Shown in pieces: positions 35,803 through 44,191 of a stretch of DNA of 64,000 bases. The DNA lies in assembly GCF_010093065.1 (NCBI RefSeq), contig NZ_CP048113.1:3720001-3784000 (forward strand), in the 5' to 3' direction. Within the stretch, counting starts at the first letter, position 1; each line of letters begins with the position of its first letter. The notes beneath the pieces are model-generated. The model saw only the letters and a program-made list of their open reading frames with translations. It did no database searches and was not told the DNA's origin. Source of the DNA: Chitinophaga agri. Lineage in GTDB: Bacteria > Bacteroidota > Bacteroidia > Chitinophagales > Chitinophagaceae. The translations under genes and the position numbers were made by a program.

Positions 35803-37545
35803 ATGCAGGCAGCGACTAACAGGCAAGTGCAAGATGGAGCAAAGTATGCACATCTATTCCCTACGGCTACTGGAATTATCAAAACTATAAAAACCGATGC
35901 TACGGTAGGTGATACCCTGGCATTTATAAAAAAGATAGTTCCTGCAACCTTGCAACAGACCCAAGGTATTGCTAATGTGTTGAAAGGAAGAAATACTTAT
36001 GAAACCTGCCGTAATATCTGGCATTTCGTGTACGATCATATACGGTACAGAAAAGATAGGGACGGCTTTGAGCAAGTGCGTAGCCCCCGTCGTAGCTGGG
36101 TGGACAGGAAAAAAGGTGTTGACTGCGATTGTTACACCACGTTTATCAGTAGTATCCTTTGCAATCTAAGGATACCACACATACTGAGAATAACGAAATA
36201 TTCGAAGCCGCACTTTCAACACATATATCCGGTCGTTCCTTATGGAGATAGATGCGTTACGGTAGACTGTGTTACGGACAAATTTGATTACGAAGTTCCT
36301 TATTCTGAAAAAAAAGATATGCTTATGGATTTACAATATTTAGACGGCCTAGATGCGCTTCTTCCTTATACTAGCAAGGATGATCGCATTGTAGATGGTC
36401 TTGATGGAGATGACGATTTTGGCGAGCTGGGGTTATTTGGCAAAAAGAAAAAAAAGAAACAAGCAGAGGATAACGATCCGATGAAAAACCCTGATGCTGT
36501 GCCAGGTACAGGGAAGAAAAAGAAAAAAGGTTTCTTCAAAAAGATACTCAACGTTGCTAATAAGGTGAATCCAGTAACATTGGCGCTCCGTAACGGTGTA
36601 CTGGTAGCAATGAAACTGAATATTGGTAAGATTGGTAGTCGCTTACGCTGGAGTTATCTTTCTCCGAATGCGGCCAAAGCGAAGGGAATTGACATCGCAC
36701 GATATCAGCAGCTTGTTAAAACCAGGCAAAAGCTGGAAGATATCTTTTCAAATGCTGGTGGTAATCCTGCCAATATGAAAAAAGCAATTCTGAAAGGAAA
36801 AGGCAATAAAGATCACGCAGTGAATGGCTTGCTTGGATTGGGTGCCGTTGTGCAAGACGATGGTATTATGGGCATGAACATCTATACCCCCCTTCCACAG
36901 TTACTTGGTCCTGAGATTTACTATGACGAAAACGTGCGTGGGATGGAAGGTTTTGAGGGTTTCGGTGAATTAGGAGAACCTGCAACTCTTGCATCCGTAG
37001 CGGCTGCTTCATCTGTTATCGCAGCTATAGCCGCATCGTTGAAAAAGATAGGCGACATATTTAAAGGAAAAAAGACTGAAGGCAGCGAAGATTTCTCTGA
37101 AGAGGCAGCAGCGGCGGCGGACACAGATGTTGCTGCTGTTAAGGATGCCGCTCCTGCCGCCGCTGCGACTAATCCAGCAACAGCCGCCGCTGCATCCACT
37201 TTTACTACTTCTGATAACAGTAATGAAAACTCTACTTCCTCTGTTGCTATGATGCGGAGTGCGTCCGACACCAGTACGGAAACAGAAGATACTTCAGCGG
37301 CAACATCTTCCGCAGATGTGAAAAAAGGGTTCTGGAACAACAATAAGAAGTGGATAATTCCGGTAGGCATCGGCGTGGGGGTGATCGGTGCATATGCGTT
37401 AACTCGTAAGTCATCTGTACCAGCTAAGGCACACTCCAGACCACTTAATGGCCCTCCATGTAACAAGAACTATCACCGTAAGCCACGAGGTGATAGTAAC
37501 AGGGGGAAAAGTAAAAATCGCAAAACGCCGATAGCATTAATGTAG
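35803..37545 (+). CDS. transglutaminase-like protein with Gly/Leu motifs and C-terminal anchor
   Basis: A 580-residue multidomain protein. Residues 60-160 form a transglutaminase/papain-like fold: IWHFVYDHIRYRKD, then GVDCDCYTTFISSIL with the likely nucleophile Cys108, His140 in HFQHIYPVV and Asp155 in VTVDC. Next come runs of Lys and Gly/Leu/Asp motifs (IVDGLDGDDDFGELGLFG; VRGMEGFEGFGELG), an Ala/Thr/Ser-rich linker of about 100 residues and one C-terminal membrane helix (IIPVGIGVGVIGAYAL) with a basic tail. It could be a membrane-bound maturation or cross-linking enzyme of the system. The fold call is moderate; the overall architecture is unlike anything I recognise. Confidence 0.65.
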   Translation: MQAATNRQVQDGAKYAHLFPTATGIIKTIKTDATVGDTLAFIKKIVPATLQQTQGIANVLKGRNTYETCRNIWHFVYDHIRYRKDRDGFEQVRSPRRSWVDRKKGVDCDCYTTFISSILCNLRIPHILRITKYSKPHFQHIYPVVPYGDRCVTVDCVTDKFDYEVPYSEKKDMLMDLQYLDGLDALLPYTSKDDRIVDGLDGDDDFGELGLFGKKKKKKQAEDNDPMKNPDAVPGTGKKKKKGFFKKILNVANKVNPVTLALRNGVLVAMKLNIGKIGSRLRWSYLSPNAAKAKGIDIARYQQLVKTRQKLEDIFSNAGGNPANMKKAILKGKGNKDHAVNGLLGLGAVVQDDGIMGMNIYTPLPQLLGPEIYYDENVRGMEGFEGFGELGEPATLASVAAASSVIAAIAASLKKIGDIFKGKKTEGSEDFSEEAAAAADTDVAAVKDAAPAAAATNPATAAAASTFTTSDNSNENSTSSVAMMRSASDTSTETEDTSAATSSADVKKGFWNNNKKWIIPVGIGVGVIGAYALTRKSSVPAKAHSRPLNGPPCNKNYHRKPRGDSNRGKSKNRKTPIALM

Positions 37546-37584
37546 GATGGACATAACATATCATTTCTTACAAAAAAACTAACA

Positions 37585-38247
37585 ATGGCAAAAGGAAAAA
37601 AGAATAGATATCAAAAAGCAGCGACAAAGCAAGCTACGCTGGCCAAACTCTCCTCAAGGTTGGATACAAAGGGAGACATTAAACATTCCGCTATGGAGAC
37701 TGGTAAGGATCTACTGATTGGAGTATTGGGTGGCGGCTTGGTAGCTGCGCTGATTGGAAAACCTGCTTTTTTAGTCGGCCTGGGGGTTACAGGTATTGGT
37801 CACTTTGCAGGTAATACACTAGCCAGCACTTTCGGTCTTGGAATGATGGCAGGAGGTAATATTGTGGGTGGTTCAATAAGTGGTGTAGATGGCTTAGACG
37901 GTGCAAAGGAGCGAGTGCAGGCATTTAAAGACAGTATGCTGCAACGCACTTACCTCGACAAGTTTGTTAAGAAAGATGCAGTTAACGGTACTGTAGGTGC
38001 ATTGCAATATTTCGACTACTCGCAAATGTCTGGAGCATCTGATAATCCTGAACTGTATGGAATGGGAGCGCTTGATGAAATTGAACAAAGCTTAGCTGAT
38101 GTTGGGTTGGCGAGACTTCAAGGTGCGGAAGACATTGGCGTAATTGGTTCTTTATCCGAAGGAGAGCTGCAAGGCACGACTATGGGGAATACGGAGCTTG
38201 AAGGCGCAAGTATCGGCTTTACAGATGTTTCGGACTATAATTTTTAG
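37585..38247 (+). CDS. Gly-rich membrane protein with DGLDG motif
   Basis: A 220-residue protein. A basic head (MAKGKKNRYQKAATKQ) is followed by a long Gly-rich hydrophobic region (LLIGVLGGGLVAALIGKPAF, then FLVGLGVTGIGHFAG and GLGMMAGGNIVGG) suited to two membrane-spanning helices. The motif GVDGLDGAKER (about residue 95) recurs in neighbouring proteins, and the C-terminal part is Gly/Glu-rich. No family recognised; a structural membrane component is the simplest reading. Confidence 0.6.
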   Translation: MAKGKKNRYQKAATKQATLAKLSSRLDTKGDIKHSAMETGKDLLIGVLGGGLVAALIGKPAFLVGLGVTGIGHFAGNTLASTFGLGMMAGGNIVGGSISGVDGLDGAKERVQAFKDSMLQRTYLDKFVKKDAVNGTVGALQYFDYSQMSGASDNPELYGMGALDEIEQSLADVGLARLQGAEDIGVIGSLSEGELQGTTMGNTELEGASIGFTDVSDYNF

Positions 38248-38305
38248 CATCTCGCTTTCAAATAGTATATACCAATCAAATATCAACTACAATAAAAATA
38301 TTTTT

Positions 38306-39040
38306 ATGTTAGGACTAGAAGGACTTAGCAGTTTGGGTGCTGCTGAAGAATACAATAATGCCGGTGCGTTGTTTGGGCTGGACGGCCTTGAAGGTGAAGA
38401 GTTGCTAGGCGCATTGAAAAGGATGAACCCTATTAAGCGCCAGCGTACCATTAATAAACTAGCGTCTCCTGCTTCCCCTTCGAAGGGAAGTCGTGCCGAA
38501 ATGGAAAAGCACTTCAATGAAATACCTGCATATATACAAGCGGGTCTAAAAAGTGGTGATCTTCGCCTTGCTGATACCATGATATACAGTATAAAGCCTG
38601 TATCCAGCCGAACTATAAAATTATGGGAACCGCAGGATGATCGTGAGGTAGGATTGCGTAATATCAGCAATGCCAAGCTGCCTAAAAATCAGGCACTATT
38701 GGTCAGCGGTATAACATTACTGGCTGGCACTGCTGCTGATGCGACAAAAGATAAAATCGTTGCTACTGATTTTAAGGCGCTAGAAGGCTTTCCAGCCATT
38801 GTTAATGGAGAGTTCAATCTGAAGGCTAATAAAAAACAATTGGTGCCAGAAACATCCATTGCAATGTTTAAGACCAACAGCTTCCATTTTGTACCTATCG
38901 GATACTATAAGTTGAGCAATCCGCGCCTGATCGTTGATGATGTACTTATCGAGGCGACCGTCGAGTTAGGCACACAGGACGGAATACCGGCCAATACCTA
39001 CATATATTGCTCTTTGCACGGCACTATCACAACACCATAA
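38306..39040 (+). CDS. beta-rich protein with Gly/Leu head, capsid candidate
   Basis: A 244-residue protein; the start is the ATG of MLGLEGLSSLG because a longer reading would run through the upstream gene. The head holds LEGLSSLG and FGLDGLEGEELLG, the same kind of motif found in several neighbours, followed by a basic helix (RMNPIKRQRTINKL). Residues 95-244 are rich in beta strands (SSRTIKLWEP, ALLVSGITLLAG, FHFVPIGYYKLS, VLIEATVELG, YIYCSLHGTI), as in a jelly-roll. I rank it as the best major-capsid candidate of the train, but there is no sequence-level match to support this. Confidence 0.5.
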   Translation: MLGLEGLSSLGAAEEYNNAGALFGLDGLEGEELLGALKRMNPIKRQRTINKLASPASPSKGSRAEMEKHFNEIPAYIQAGLKSGDLRLADTMIYSIKPVSSRTIKLWEPQDDREVGLRNISNAKLPKNQALLVSGITLLAGTAADATKDKIVATDFKALEGFPAIVNGEFNLKANKKQLVPETSIAMFKTNSFHFVPIGYYKLSNPRLIVDDVLIEATVELGTQDGIPANTYIYCSLHGTITTP

Positions 39041-39043
39041 ATT

Positions 39044-39619
39044 ATGCGCTTGGTTTGGCAAACCTTCAGCATTATCTTACTTGTCCCCATCTTCCTGTTG
39101 TTATACAACAAGACCTTCGCAATAAAGAATAAGCAACAGCTAGATAGTAACACTGGATTACAAAATCTCCGTGCCTTTTTGTTGATGATACAATATGCTG
39201 AAGGTACACTTGGGCCGAACGCTTATCGTACTCTTTTCGGCGGGCGTCTGATAAATAGCTTAGAACATCATCCGAATATAACGGTAACAATAGGTGGTTT
39301 TAGTTCTACAGCGGCAGGTGCATATCAGTTTCTCTATAGTACGTGGTCTAATCTTCAACAGACGCTTCGGCTTACTGATTTTTCTCCTTCATCACAGGAT
39401 AGAGCGGCGGTAGAGATAATATGGCAAAAGGGAGCATTGGCTGATGTACTAGCGGGTAATACAGTTGCAGCAATCTACAAATGCCGGAAGGTGTGGGCCA
39501 GTTTTCCAGGAGCAGGATATGGACAGGGAGAGAAAAGCCTAGATGCCATGATGAAGGCTTATACATTGGCAGGCGGGCAGTATATCAACTTACATAGCAA
39601 CCCAGCGGCAGGAGCTTAA
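39044..39619 (+). CDS. membrane-anchored lambda R-type lytic transglycosylase
   Basis: A 191-residue protein with one N-terminal hydrophobic helix (FSIILLVPIFLLLYNKTF) and a domain closely patterned on the phage lambda R endolysin: LRAFLLMIQYAEGT with the catalytic Glu53, then STAAGAYQFLYSTW, LTDFSPSSQDRAAVEII and VWASFPGAGYGQGEKS. It cleaves glycan strands of peptidoglycan without water. A fixed membrane anchor is unusual for a plain endolysin and resembles signal-arrest endolysins or virion-associated transglycosylases of membrane-containing viruses. Confidence 0.88.
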   Translation: MRLVWQTFSIILLVPIFLLLYNKTFAIKNKQQLDSNTGLQNLRAFLLMIQYAEGTLGPNAYRTLFGGRLINSLEHHPNITVTIGGFSSTAAGAYQFLYSTWSNLQQTLRLTDFSPSSQDRAAVEIIWQKGALADVLAGNTVAAIYKCRKVWASFPGAGYGQGEKSLDAMMKAYTLAGGQYINLHSNPAAGA

Positions 39620-39656
39620 TCCTAAGCTGCTTTTACTTTACCACAAACCTAGAATT

Positions 39657-40031
39657 ATGAGTATTGTCAAAAAAAGATTTGATATCACCATCACTGTTGC
39701 GCTTCAGACCGTCAGCCAGACTTTTGAATTAGACAAGAACATCACTCATGTAAAAGGTATTCTGATTACATCCGATAAAGATGATTTGCTCTATTACAGA
39801 GGTAGCCAACGTATAGAAATGAATAAAGGCGAGATAGTACCAGAGAACTACGAATCGAAATTGCTTATGTCTGGCATTAATCTCTCTCCTAATCTCCGCT
39901 ATTATGAAATTGGTGATATGCCTACAGGAAATGGACAAGTTAGGATTACTTACATAGACCGCGAGGATAACAGGGTTCCGTTTGAAGTCTATCGGGTTTC
40001 ATTATATCTCAATTGCGTTCAAACTGATTAA
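39657..40031 (+). CDS. small beta-rich protein A
   Basis: A 124-residue protein with evenly spaced beta strands: DITITVALQTVSQTFEL, THVKGILITSDKDDLLYY, IEMNKGEIVP, RYYEIGD and FEVYRVSLYLNC. It shares the THVKGI/VIRIKGI strand with the next gene, so the two may be distant paralogues. There is no signal peptide or membrane segment. It could be a minor capsid, spike or vertex protein; unrecognised. Confidence 0.5.
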   Translation: MSIVKKRFDITITVALQTVSQTFELDKNITHVKGILITSDKDDLLYYRGSQRIEMNKGEIVPENYESKLLMSGINLSPNLRYYEIGDMPTGNGQVRITYIDREDNRVPFEVYRVSLYLNCVQTD

Positions 40032-40032
40032 C

Positions 40033-40539
40033 ATGTCCAACAAATTACTGAGTGCTGTTATTTGCTCGAACGTACTTATTCGAAAAAAAGGGCAACGGGT
40101 ATGTTTTCAAATAAAACTTCCACGCGATGTAATACGAATAAAGGGAATAGAGACAAGTATACGCAGCCGATATTGCCGCGCATTCATGCCCTGGAGGTGG
40201 GATTTTACGGCTGGGCTGCTTACGCTGAAATCACCGGATGCGACAGACATGTGTTATAGCAGTTATGTAATGGTGGAACAAAGCACATTGCTACCGACAG
40301 ATCTCGGTTATCGCTTTTTCGAAGCAGGTTTTATTCCCTGGTCGTTTATCGGGACAGGTACTATTCCACAATCTGCATCAAAAGAACCAGATATACTTGA
40401 TATAGCGGCTCCCAGTGTACTTAGTGGTGTATATACAGATAACTGGGGCATTACGATGGCCCGTAATCTGAGCTACCGTGTATCCATTCATCTTTGGGTT
40501 ACAATTAATGACCTTTATAACGTTCCCTGCCATGAATAG
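40033..40539 (+). CDS. small beta-rich protein B
   Basis: A 168-residue protein starting MSNKLLSAVICSNVLIRKKG, one base after the previous stop codon. It is beta-rich with VIRIKGIETSI (like protein A), FTAGLLTLKSP, SSYVMVEQSTLLP and LSYRVSIHLWVTI. The end overlaps the following gene by eight bases. Unrecognised; interpreted with proteins A and C as a structural set. Confidence 0.5.
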   Translation: MSNKLLSAVICSNVLIRKKGQRVCFQIKLPRDVIRIKGIETSIRSRYCRAFMPWRWDFTAGLLTLKSPDATDMCYSSYVMVEQSTLLPTDLGYRFFEAGFIPWSFIGTGTIPQSASKEPDILDIAAPSVLSGVYTDNWGITMARNLSYRVSIHLWVTINDLYNVPCHE

Positions 40540-40846
40540 TGCATTAGTTATGGAATACATAAAAAGGCGTATGATAGAGTTGGGACATGGAGACAGATAT
40601 AACGTGTTGTTTCGGCATATAGTTCTGGGATCAGGTAGTAAAATAGAAATAGTTGCGTATAACGAACTCTGGGTACTTATAGAGCCAGTGGAAATGGTGG
40701 AAATAATTAGTGCCTCCGGTTTCTTTGATCTATCCGTCAATCTAAGCAATGAATTACAGTATGAGCATACAGGAGTAATAGAAATAAAGAGCTATGCAGG
40801 TGATAGACCGATACATGTTCGGTTTGTACAGGCAGTACCAAAATAA
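40532..40846 (+). CDS. small beta-rich protein C
   Basis: A 104-residue protein starting MNSALVMEYIKRRMIELGHG, chosen because it overlaps the previous stop by eight bases; an in-frame upstream Met would overlap much more. The body has beta strands (NVLFRHIVLGSGSKIEIVAY, FFDLSVNLSNELQYE, HVRFVQAVPK). Unrecognised third member of the beta-rich cluster. Confidence 0.45.
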   Translation: MNSALVMEYIKRRMIELGHGDRYNVLFRHIVLGSGSKIEIVAYNELWVLIEPVEMVEIISASGFFDLSVNLSNELQYEHTGVIEIKSYAGDRPIHVRFVQAVPK

Positions 40847-40856
40847 AAAACAATAT

Positions 40857-41666
40857 ATGCCTATTGTAGAAGAATGCTATGAACAGAGCCGCATTGACAG
40901 CTTACGTCGCAGCCTACAGCGAGAGGCAGATAAAGGTAGGCCTCGTGATTATGAGATTATTGTCGATGGTTTCAAAGTAGTACCCCGCACCAATGACCTG
41001 AGTGAGTTTGACGACTATGAGCAAGAGATCAGGACAAATACACGTAACGTTTCTTTTCTGTTATATGATGGACCAGGAACTAATAGGAATACCCGTTATT
41101 CATTTTCCTTTCATCATAATCAACAGTCAGTAGAACAACCTGCAACATTAGGCGAAATAGACCAGATTGTAGCGCAGAGGCTGTCTGAGAGAGATCGTGA
41201 TTATGAGCTTAGCCGTCTACGGGACAAATTACAGGAAACAGTAGGGCAGTTGGAAGAGGCCGAAGAATATGCCAGTACGTTGCAAAATCGCATTACAGAG
41301 TTGGAGCTGGCTAGTAAGGGTAAAATGATGAAATGGGGAGATCTTGGTGCTTCTATTCTTATGGGTGTATTACGCAATCATGCTCACAAGCTGCCACAGA
41401 GCCTATCTGGTTTATTGGATATGGAGGATGCCCCTAAAATAGCTGAGGGTAATCGTACTGCATCAGAGGAAGGACAGGCCAGCTATAGCAAAACGGAAGA
41501 ACTTGATGAACATACACGTAGCCGCCTCGCCCTGTTGGAGCAAATGCAACAACAACTCAACGAACAGCAAATCATTGGAGTATTGAACATCATTGGCTAC
41601 CTGATGGAGCATCCGGCGCAAATTCCTACAATCATTGCATTATTAACTGAAAAATCAAACAAATGA
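40857..41666 (+). CDS. coiled-coil protein
   Basis: A 269-residue soluble protein. The first about 90 residues are mixed, with IIVDGFKVVPRTNDLSEFDD and NVSFLLYDGPGTNRNTRYSF; residues 110-165 form a coiled coil (RDYELSRLRDKLQETVGQLE). The C-terminal third is helical and Gln-rich (LLEQMQQQLNEQQIIGVLNI). Start taken at MPIVEECYE after the upstream stop. Scaffold- or adaptor-like; no family recognised. Coupled to the next gene by ATGA. Confidence 0.6.
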   Translation: MPIVEECYEQSRIDSLRRSLQREADKGRPRDYEIIVDGFKVVPRTNDLSEFDDYEQEIRTNTRNVSFLLYDGPGTNRNTRYSFSFHHNQQSVEQPATLGEIDQIVAQRLSERDRDYELSRLRDKLQETVGQLEEAEEYASTLQNRITELELASKGKMMKWGDLGASILMGVLRNHAHKLPQSLSGLLDMEDAPKIAEGNRTASEEGQASYSKTEELDEHTRSRLALLEQMQQQLNEQQIIGVLNIIGYLMEHPAQIPTIIALLTEKSNK

Positions 41667-41845
41667 CAAAACACAATTTTAAGTTCACAATTGAGGCTCG
41701 GACGGAAAAGGACGCTGAGGAGAAGATAAAAGCCCTTACCGTACTTGCAGCAATGTTGTCGGCTAAAGAGCTTGCAAAATTAGCCCAGGTTGTCACATAT
41801 GATCCCATAAAGACAGCAATGGCGAAAACCTATCTCGGCCTTTAG
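41663..41845 (+). CDS. small hypothetical protein
   Basis: A 60-residue protein, ATGA-coupled to the coiled-coil gene. It begins TKHNFKFTIEARTEKDAEEK and ends in a hydrophobic helix (LAQVVTYDPIKTAM). The ATGA overlap is the main reason to accept it. Confidence 0.55.
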   Translation: MTKHNFKFTIEARTEKDAEEKIKALTVLAAMLSAKELAKLAQVVTYDPIKTAMAKTYLGL

Positions 41846-41899
41846 AACTTGCATATTACCGTGTCAAGGAATGTAATAATATAATTCATAATCGATGCC

Positions 41900-42604
41900 A
41901 TGTATCCGAAACATTATCGTAGTAATCGAGCACAACTCGCGATGGGACTTACATTGAAAGAAAAAATGACATTTGGATTAGTAGGAATTGTCCTCATAGG
42001 TGGCGCGGTTATCATTGCCCGTAATGTTATTCGTAAAAGACTGGCAGATGCAGAGGAGAACAAGAGTTATCTGGATGGTAGTGCTGCGACATATGCAAAG
42101 CAATTGCGCATGGCGTTTAACAATGACGGTTGGTTCGGAACAAATATAAATGCCATCCGGGAAACTATAGTCCGTCTACCTTCAAAGCAAGTGATGCGAC
42201 AGGTAATCGATAGTTATGAAAAATTATATAGTCGTTCCTTATTACGTGATATGGAGAATGAATTGCAAAGTTCTGAGTACAACGAAATGCTGGCTATTAT
42301 TTCAGCTAAACCTGAGAAGTACAATGCTGATACACCCACACAGCAATTGCCCCTTGTACAGTATCAGAGTTGGGCTTCACGTTTGAAAGCGGCTTTCGAC
42401 AAAAGCTATGGTCCATTTCCGGGTACTGATGAAGACGCGATCAATGCGGTGTTTAACGAAATACCTACGCAATCCGCATTTGTTCAGACCGGTACTATTT
42501 ACAATTCAATGTATGGTCGCGATCTGATAACTGATTTGAAAGGAGAACTGGAGTTCTGGGAGTATCCAACTTACATGCAGGTCATAACGCAAAAGCCTAA
42601 ATAA
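41900..42604 (+). CDS. membrane-anchored protein with two annexin-like repeats
   Basis: A 234-residue protein. One membrane helix near the N-terminus (FGLVGIVLIGGAVIIARNV) precedes two repeats of about 70 residues. Repeat 2 reads FPGTDEDAINAVFNEIP...YNSMYGRDLITDLKGEL, a close match to the annexin consensus (GTDE..I...; Y...YGRDL..DL..EL). Repeat 1 keeps WFGTNINAIRETIVRLP and YEKLYSRSLLRDMENEL. In both, a Glu follows about 40 residues after the GT, near the spacing of annexin type II calcium sites. Annexins bind acidic membranes through calcium; the function here is unknown. Confidence 0.7.
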   Translation: MYPKHYRSNRAQLAMGLTLKEKMTFGLVGIVLIGGAVIIARNVIRKRLADAEENKSYLDGSAATYAKQLRMAFNNDGWFGTNINAIRETIVRLPSKQVMRQVIDSYEKLYSRSLLRDMENELQSSEYNEMLAIISAKPEKYNADTPTQQLPLVQYQSWASRLKAAFDKSYGPFPGTDEDAINAVFNEIPTQSAFVQTGTIYNSMYGRDLITDLKGELEFWEYPTYMQVITQKPK

Positions 42605-42605
42605 C

Positions 42606-43649
42606 ATGGCGTTAAAAAAACAAAAGAAGACAACAGGAAGTCGTACCGTCAAAGTGCAAGCAACAGCCGGTAAATCAAGGACTAGCGCAGTAACTAGCAG
42701 AAAAATAGTGCTAACAACTCTTTCTCTCGGAGCAATTGGTGTATTGGGATATCTGGGCTGGCAGTATATGAAATCTCGTAAAGCAAAAAGAGGTGCAAAC
42801 CTCGATGATACTTTACTCCAGAATACAGGAGGAGGCAGAGCTGGCACATACCCTTCGGGCGTTATTATAGATCCCCTTACACCTGGTACCAGTCGTCCTA
42901 TTCAGGACAGGATTGATATCCCTTCCGTATCTATACCGGCAGGTGGAGGAAAGAGTACGAAATCAACAGATGAATTTCCCATCAAAAAGGGAAGTAAGGG
43001 TGAAAATGTCCGTCGGTTGCAAGAGGCGCTTATCCGTAAGTATGGCAATGCGACATTACCTAAATATGGCGCAGATGGTGATTTTGGCACGGAGACGACA
43101 AACGCACTGAAAAAACTTAAAATGCCGCTCAGTATTTCTGAAACCTTCTTCAACGTATTGACACAGGGAAGTGAAAGTACAGCAGGTAGCAGTTCAGATA
43201 TTTCTAATCTAGCATCTAAAATTTATAATGCGACAATTAGGCGTGACTTCAGTGCAGTATTATCACTGTTGAAAAATATAAAGAGTAGCACTGACTATAG
43301 CACCGTTAGTGAGGGGTTTAAGCAATTTCGTCTTGCTGGTGTTCGTAAGACGCTTGTGACTGGTTTACTGGATACCTTCAGCAGTTCTACACAGAAGCAA
43401 CAACTTCGTCTAGCATTTGCGACAATGGGACTTACTTATGACGGGAATAAATGGAGTCTCTCAGGAATAGATGGTATTCCTATACTTACTGTTGTTCCTG
43501 CAAAGGTTTGGATTAATGCTACAACTGCTGTGACAGTACCTCCGCATATGATATTAGGTAATGAAGTAGCAAGAAGACTTCAATACGTGCTTTTCATCAA
43601 TAATGGTCGTTATTTTCTAGTTCATTCAAATTGTATAAAACATCTTTAA
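42606..43649 (+). CDS. membrane-anchored peptidoglycan-binding protein with annexin-like tail
   Basis: A 347-residue protein. A basic head is followed by a membrane helix (IVLTTLSLGAIGVLGYLGW, about residues 35-53), a linker, and a PG_binding_1-type domain at about 120-190 (PIKKGSKGENVRRLQEALI, then YGADGDFGTETTNALKKL). Residues 200-270 (ASKIYNATIRRDFSAVLSLL, STVSEGFKQF and GVRKTLVTGLLDTF) resemble a degraded annexin repeat. The final 60 residues are unplaced. It follows the annexin-like gene by one base and probably works at the membrane-cell wall interface. Confidence 0.68.
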   Translation: MALKKQKKTTGSRTVKVQATAGKSRTSAVTSRKIVLTTLSLGAIGVLGYLGWQYMKSRKAKRGANLDDTLLQNTGGGRAGTYPSGVIIDPLTPGTSRPIQDRIDIPSVSIPAGGGKSTKSTDEFPIKKGSKGENVRRLQEALIRKYGNATLPKYGADGDFGTETTNALKKLKMPLSISETFFNVLTQGSESTAGSSSDISNLASKIYNATIRRDFSAVLSLLKNIKSSTDYSTVSEGFKQFRLAGVRKTLVTGLLDTFSSSTQKQQLRLAFATMGLTYDGNKWSLSGIDGIPILTVVPAKVWINATTAVTVPPHMILGNEVARRLQYVLFINNGRYFLVHSNCIKHL

Positions 43650-43661
43650 TCCAGTTTTATT

Positions 43662-44141
43662 ATGAAAAAACAAAGAACTCTTTTTCGTGACAGAAGTACT
43701 TTACGAGTAATCAGATCCTCGTCTCGCGCATCAGCTGCAAAAGGTAAGACCGGATATAAGTCTAACAATATCCGATACATAGTTGTGCATAGCACGGGGA
43801 CTAAATCTGATATGTTACTCAGTCAGATGGACAAGCTCCCTTATCATTTCCTTGTAACGAGGGCAGGAAAGCTATTATCCCTAAAAAAGCCTTTAAGCAC
43901 TGATGGCACTATAGAAATAGCTCTCATTGGGGGATTGGATAAGGAAGGTAACCATATAGATTGTCGCACTGAACGTCAAAATGACACATTGTTTAACAAA
44001 TTAGTGCAGTTGTTGGAAAGGTATCCGAATGCAAAAATTGTCCCTGCGGACAAAGTATATTTATATGCTTATCCGAATCCTGGGTTCAGTCTACAACAGT
44101 GGATAACCGACTATGTTCCTGCCTTCCTACGTGCAGCGTAA
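43662..44141 (+). CDS. amidase-fold protein with missing zinc ligands
   Basis: A 159-residue protein of the N-acetylmuramoyl-L-alanine amidase (T7 lysozyme-like) fold: IRYIVVHSTGT with the first zinc His (His43), PYHFLVTRAGKLL, then RTERQNDTLFNKLVQLLERY. In active enzymes the last ligands are a His and a Cys near 'H..ACPGFD'; the matching place here reads YAYPNPGFSLQQWI, with neither. The protein may be a peptidoglycan binder or use other residues. Basic N-terminus, no signal peptide. Confidence 0.65.
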   Translation: MKKQRTLFRDRSTLRVIRSSSRASAAKGKTGYKSNNIRYIVVHSTGTKSDMLLSQMDKLPYHFLVTRAGKLLSLKKPLSTDGTIEIALIGGLDKEGNHIDCRTERQNDTLFNKLVQLLERYPNAKIVPADKVYLYAYPNPGFSLQQWITDYVPAFLRAA

Positions 44142-44191
44142 TATCTCCTGTATTCATGTAGCCTCCTCTTTCTTCTGATAATAATAATATT

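Noticed and set aside
36921..37466. Antisense 181-codon frame rich in Ala/Val/Ser
   Set aside because: Caused by the Ala-rich linker of the transglutaminase-like gene on the other strand.
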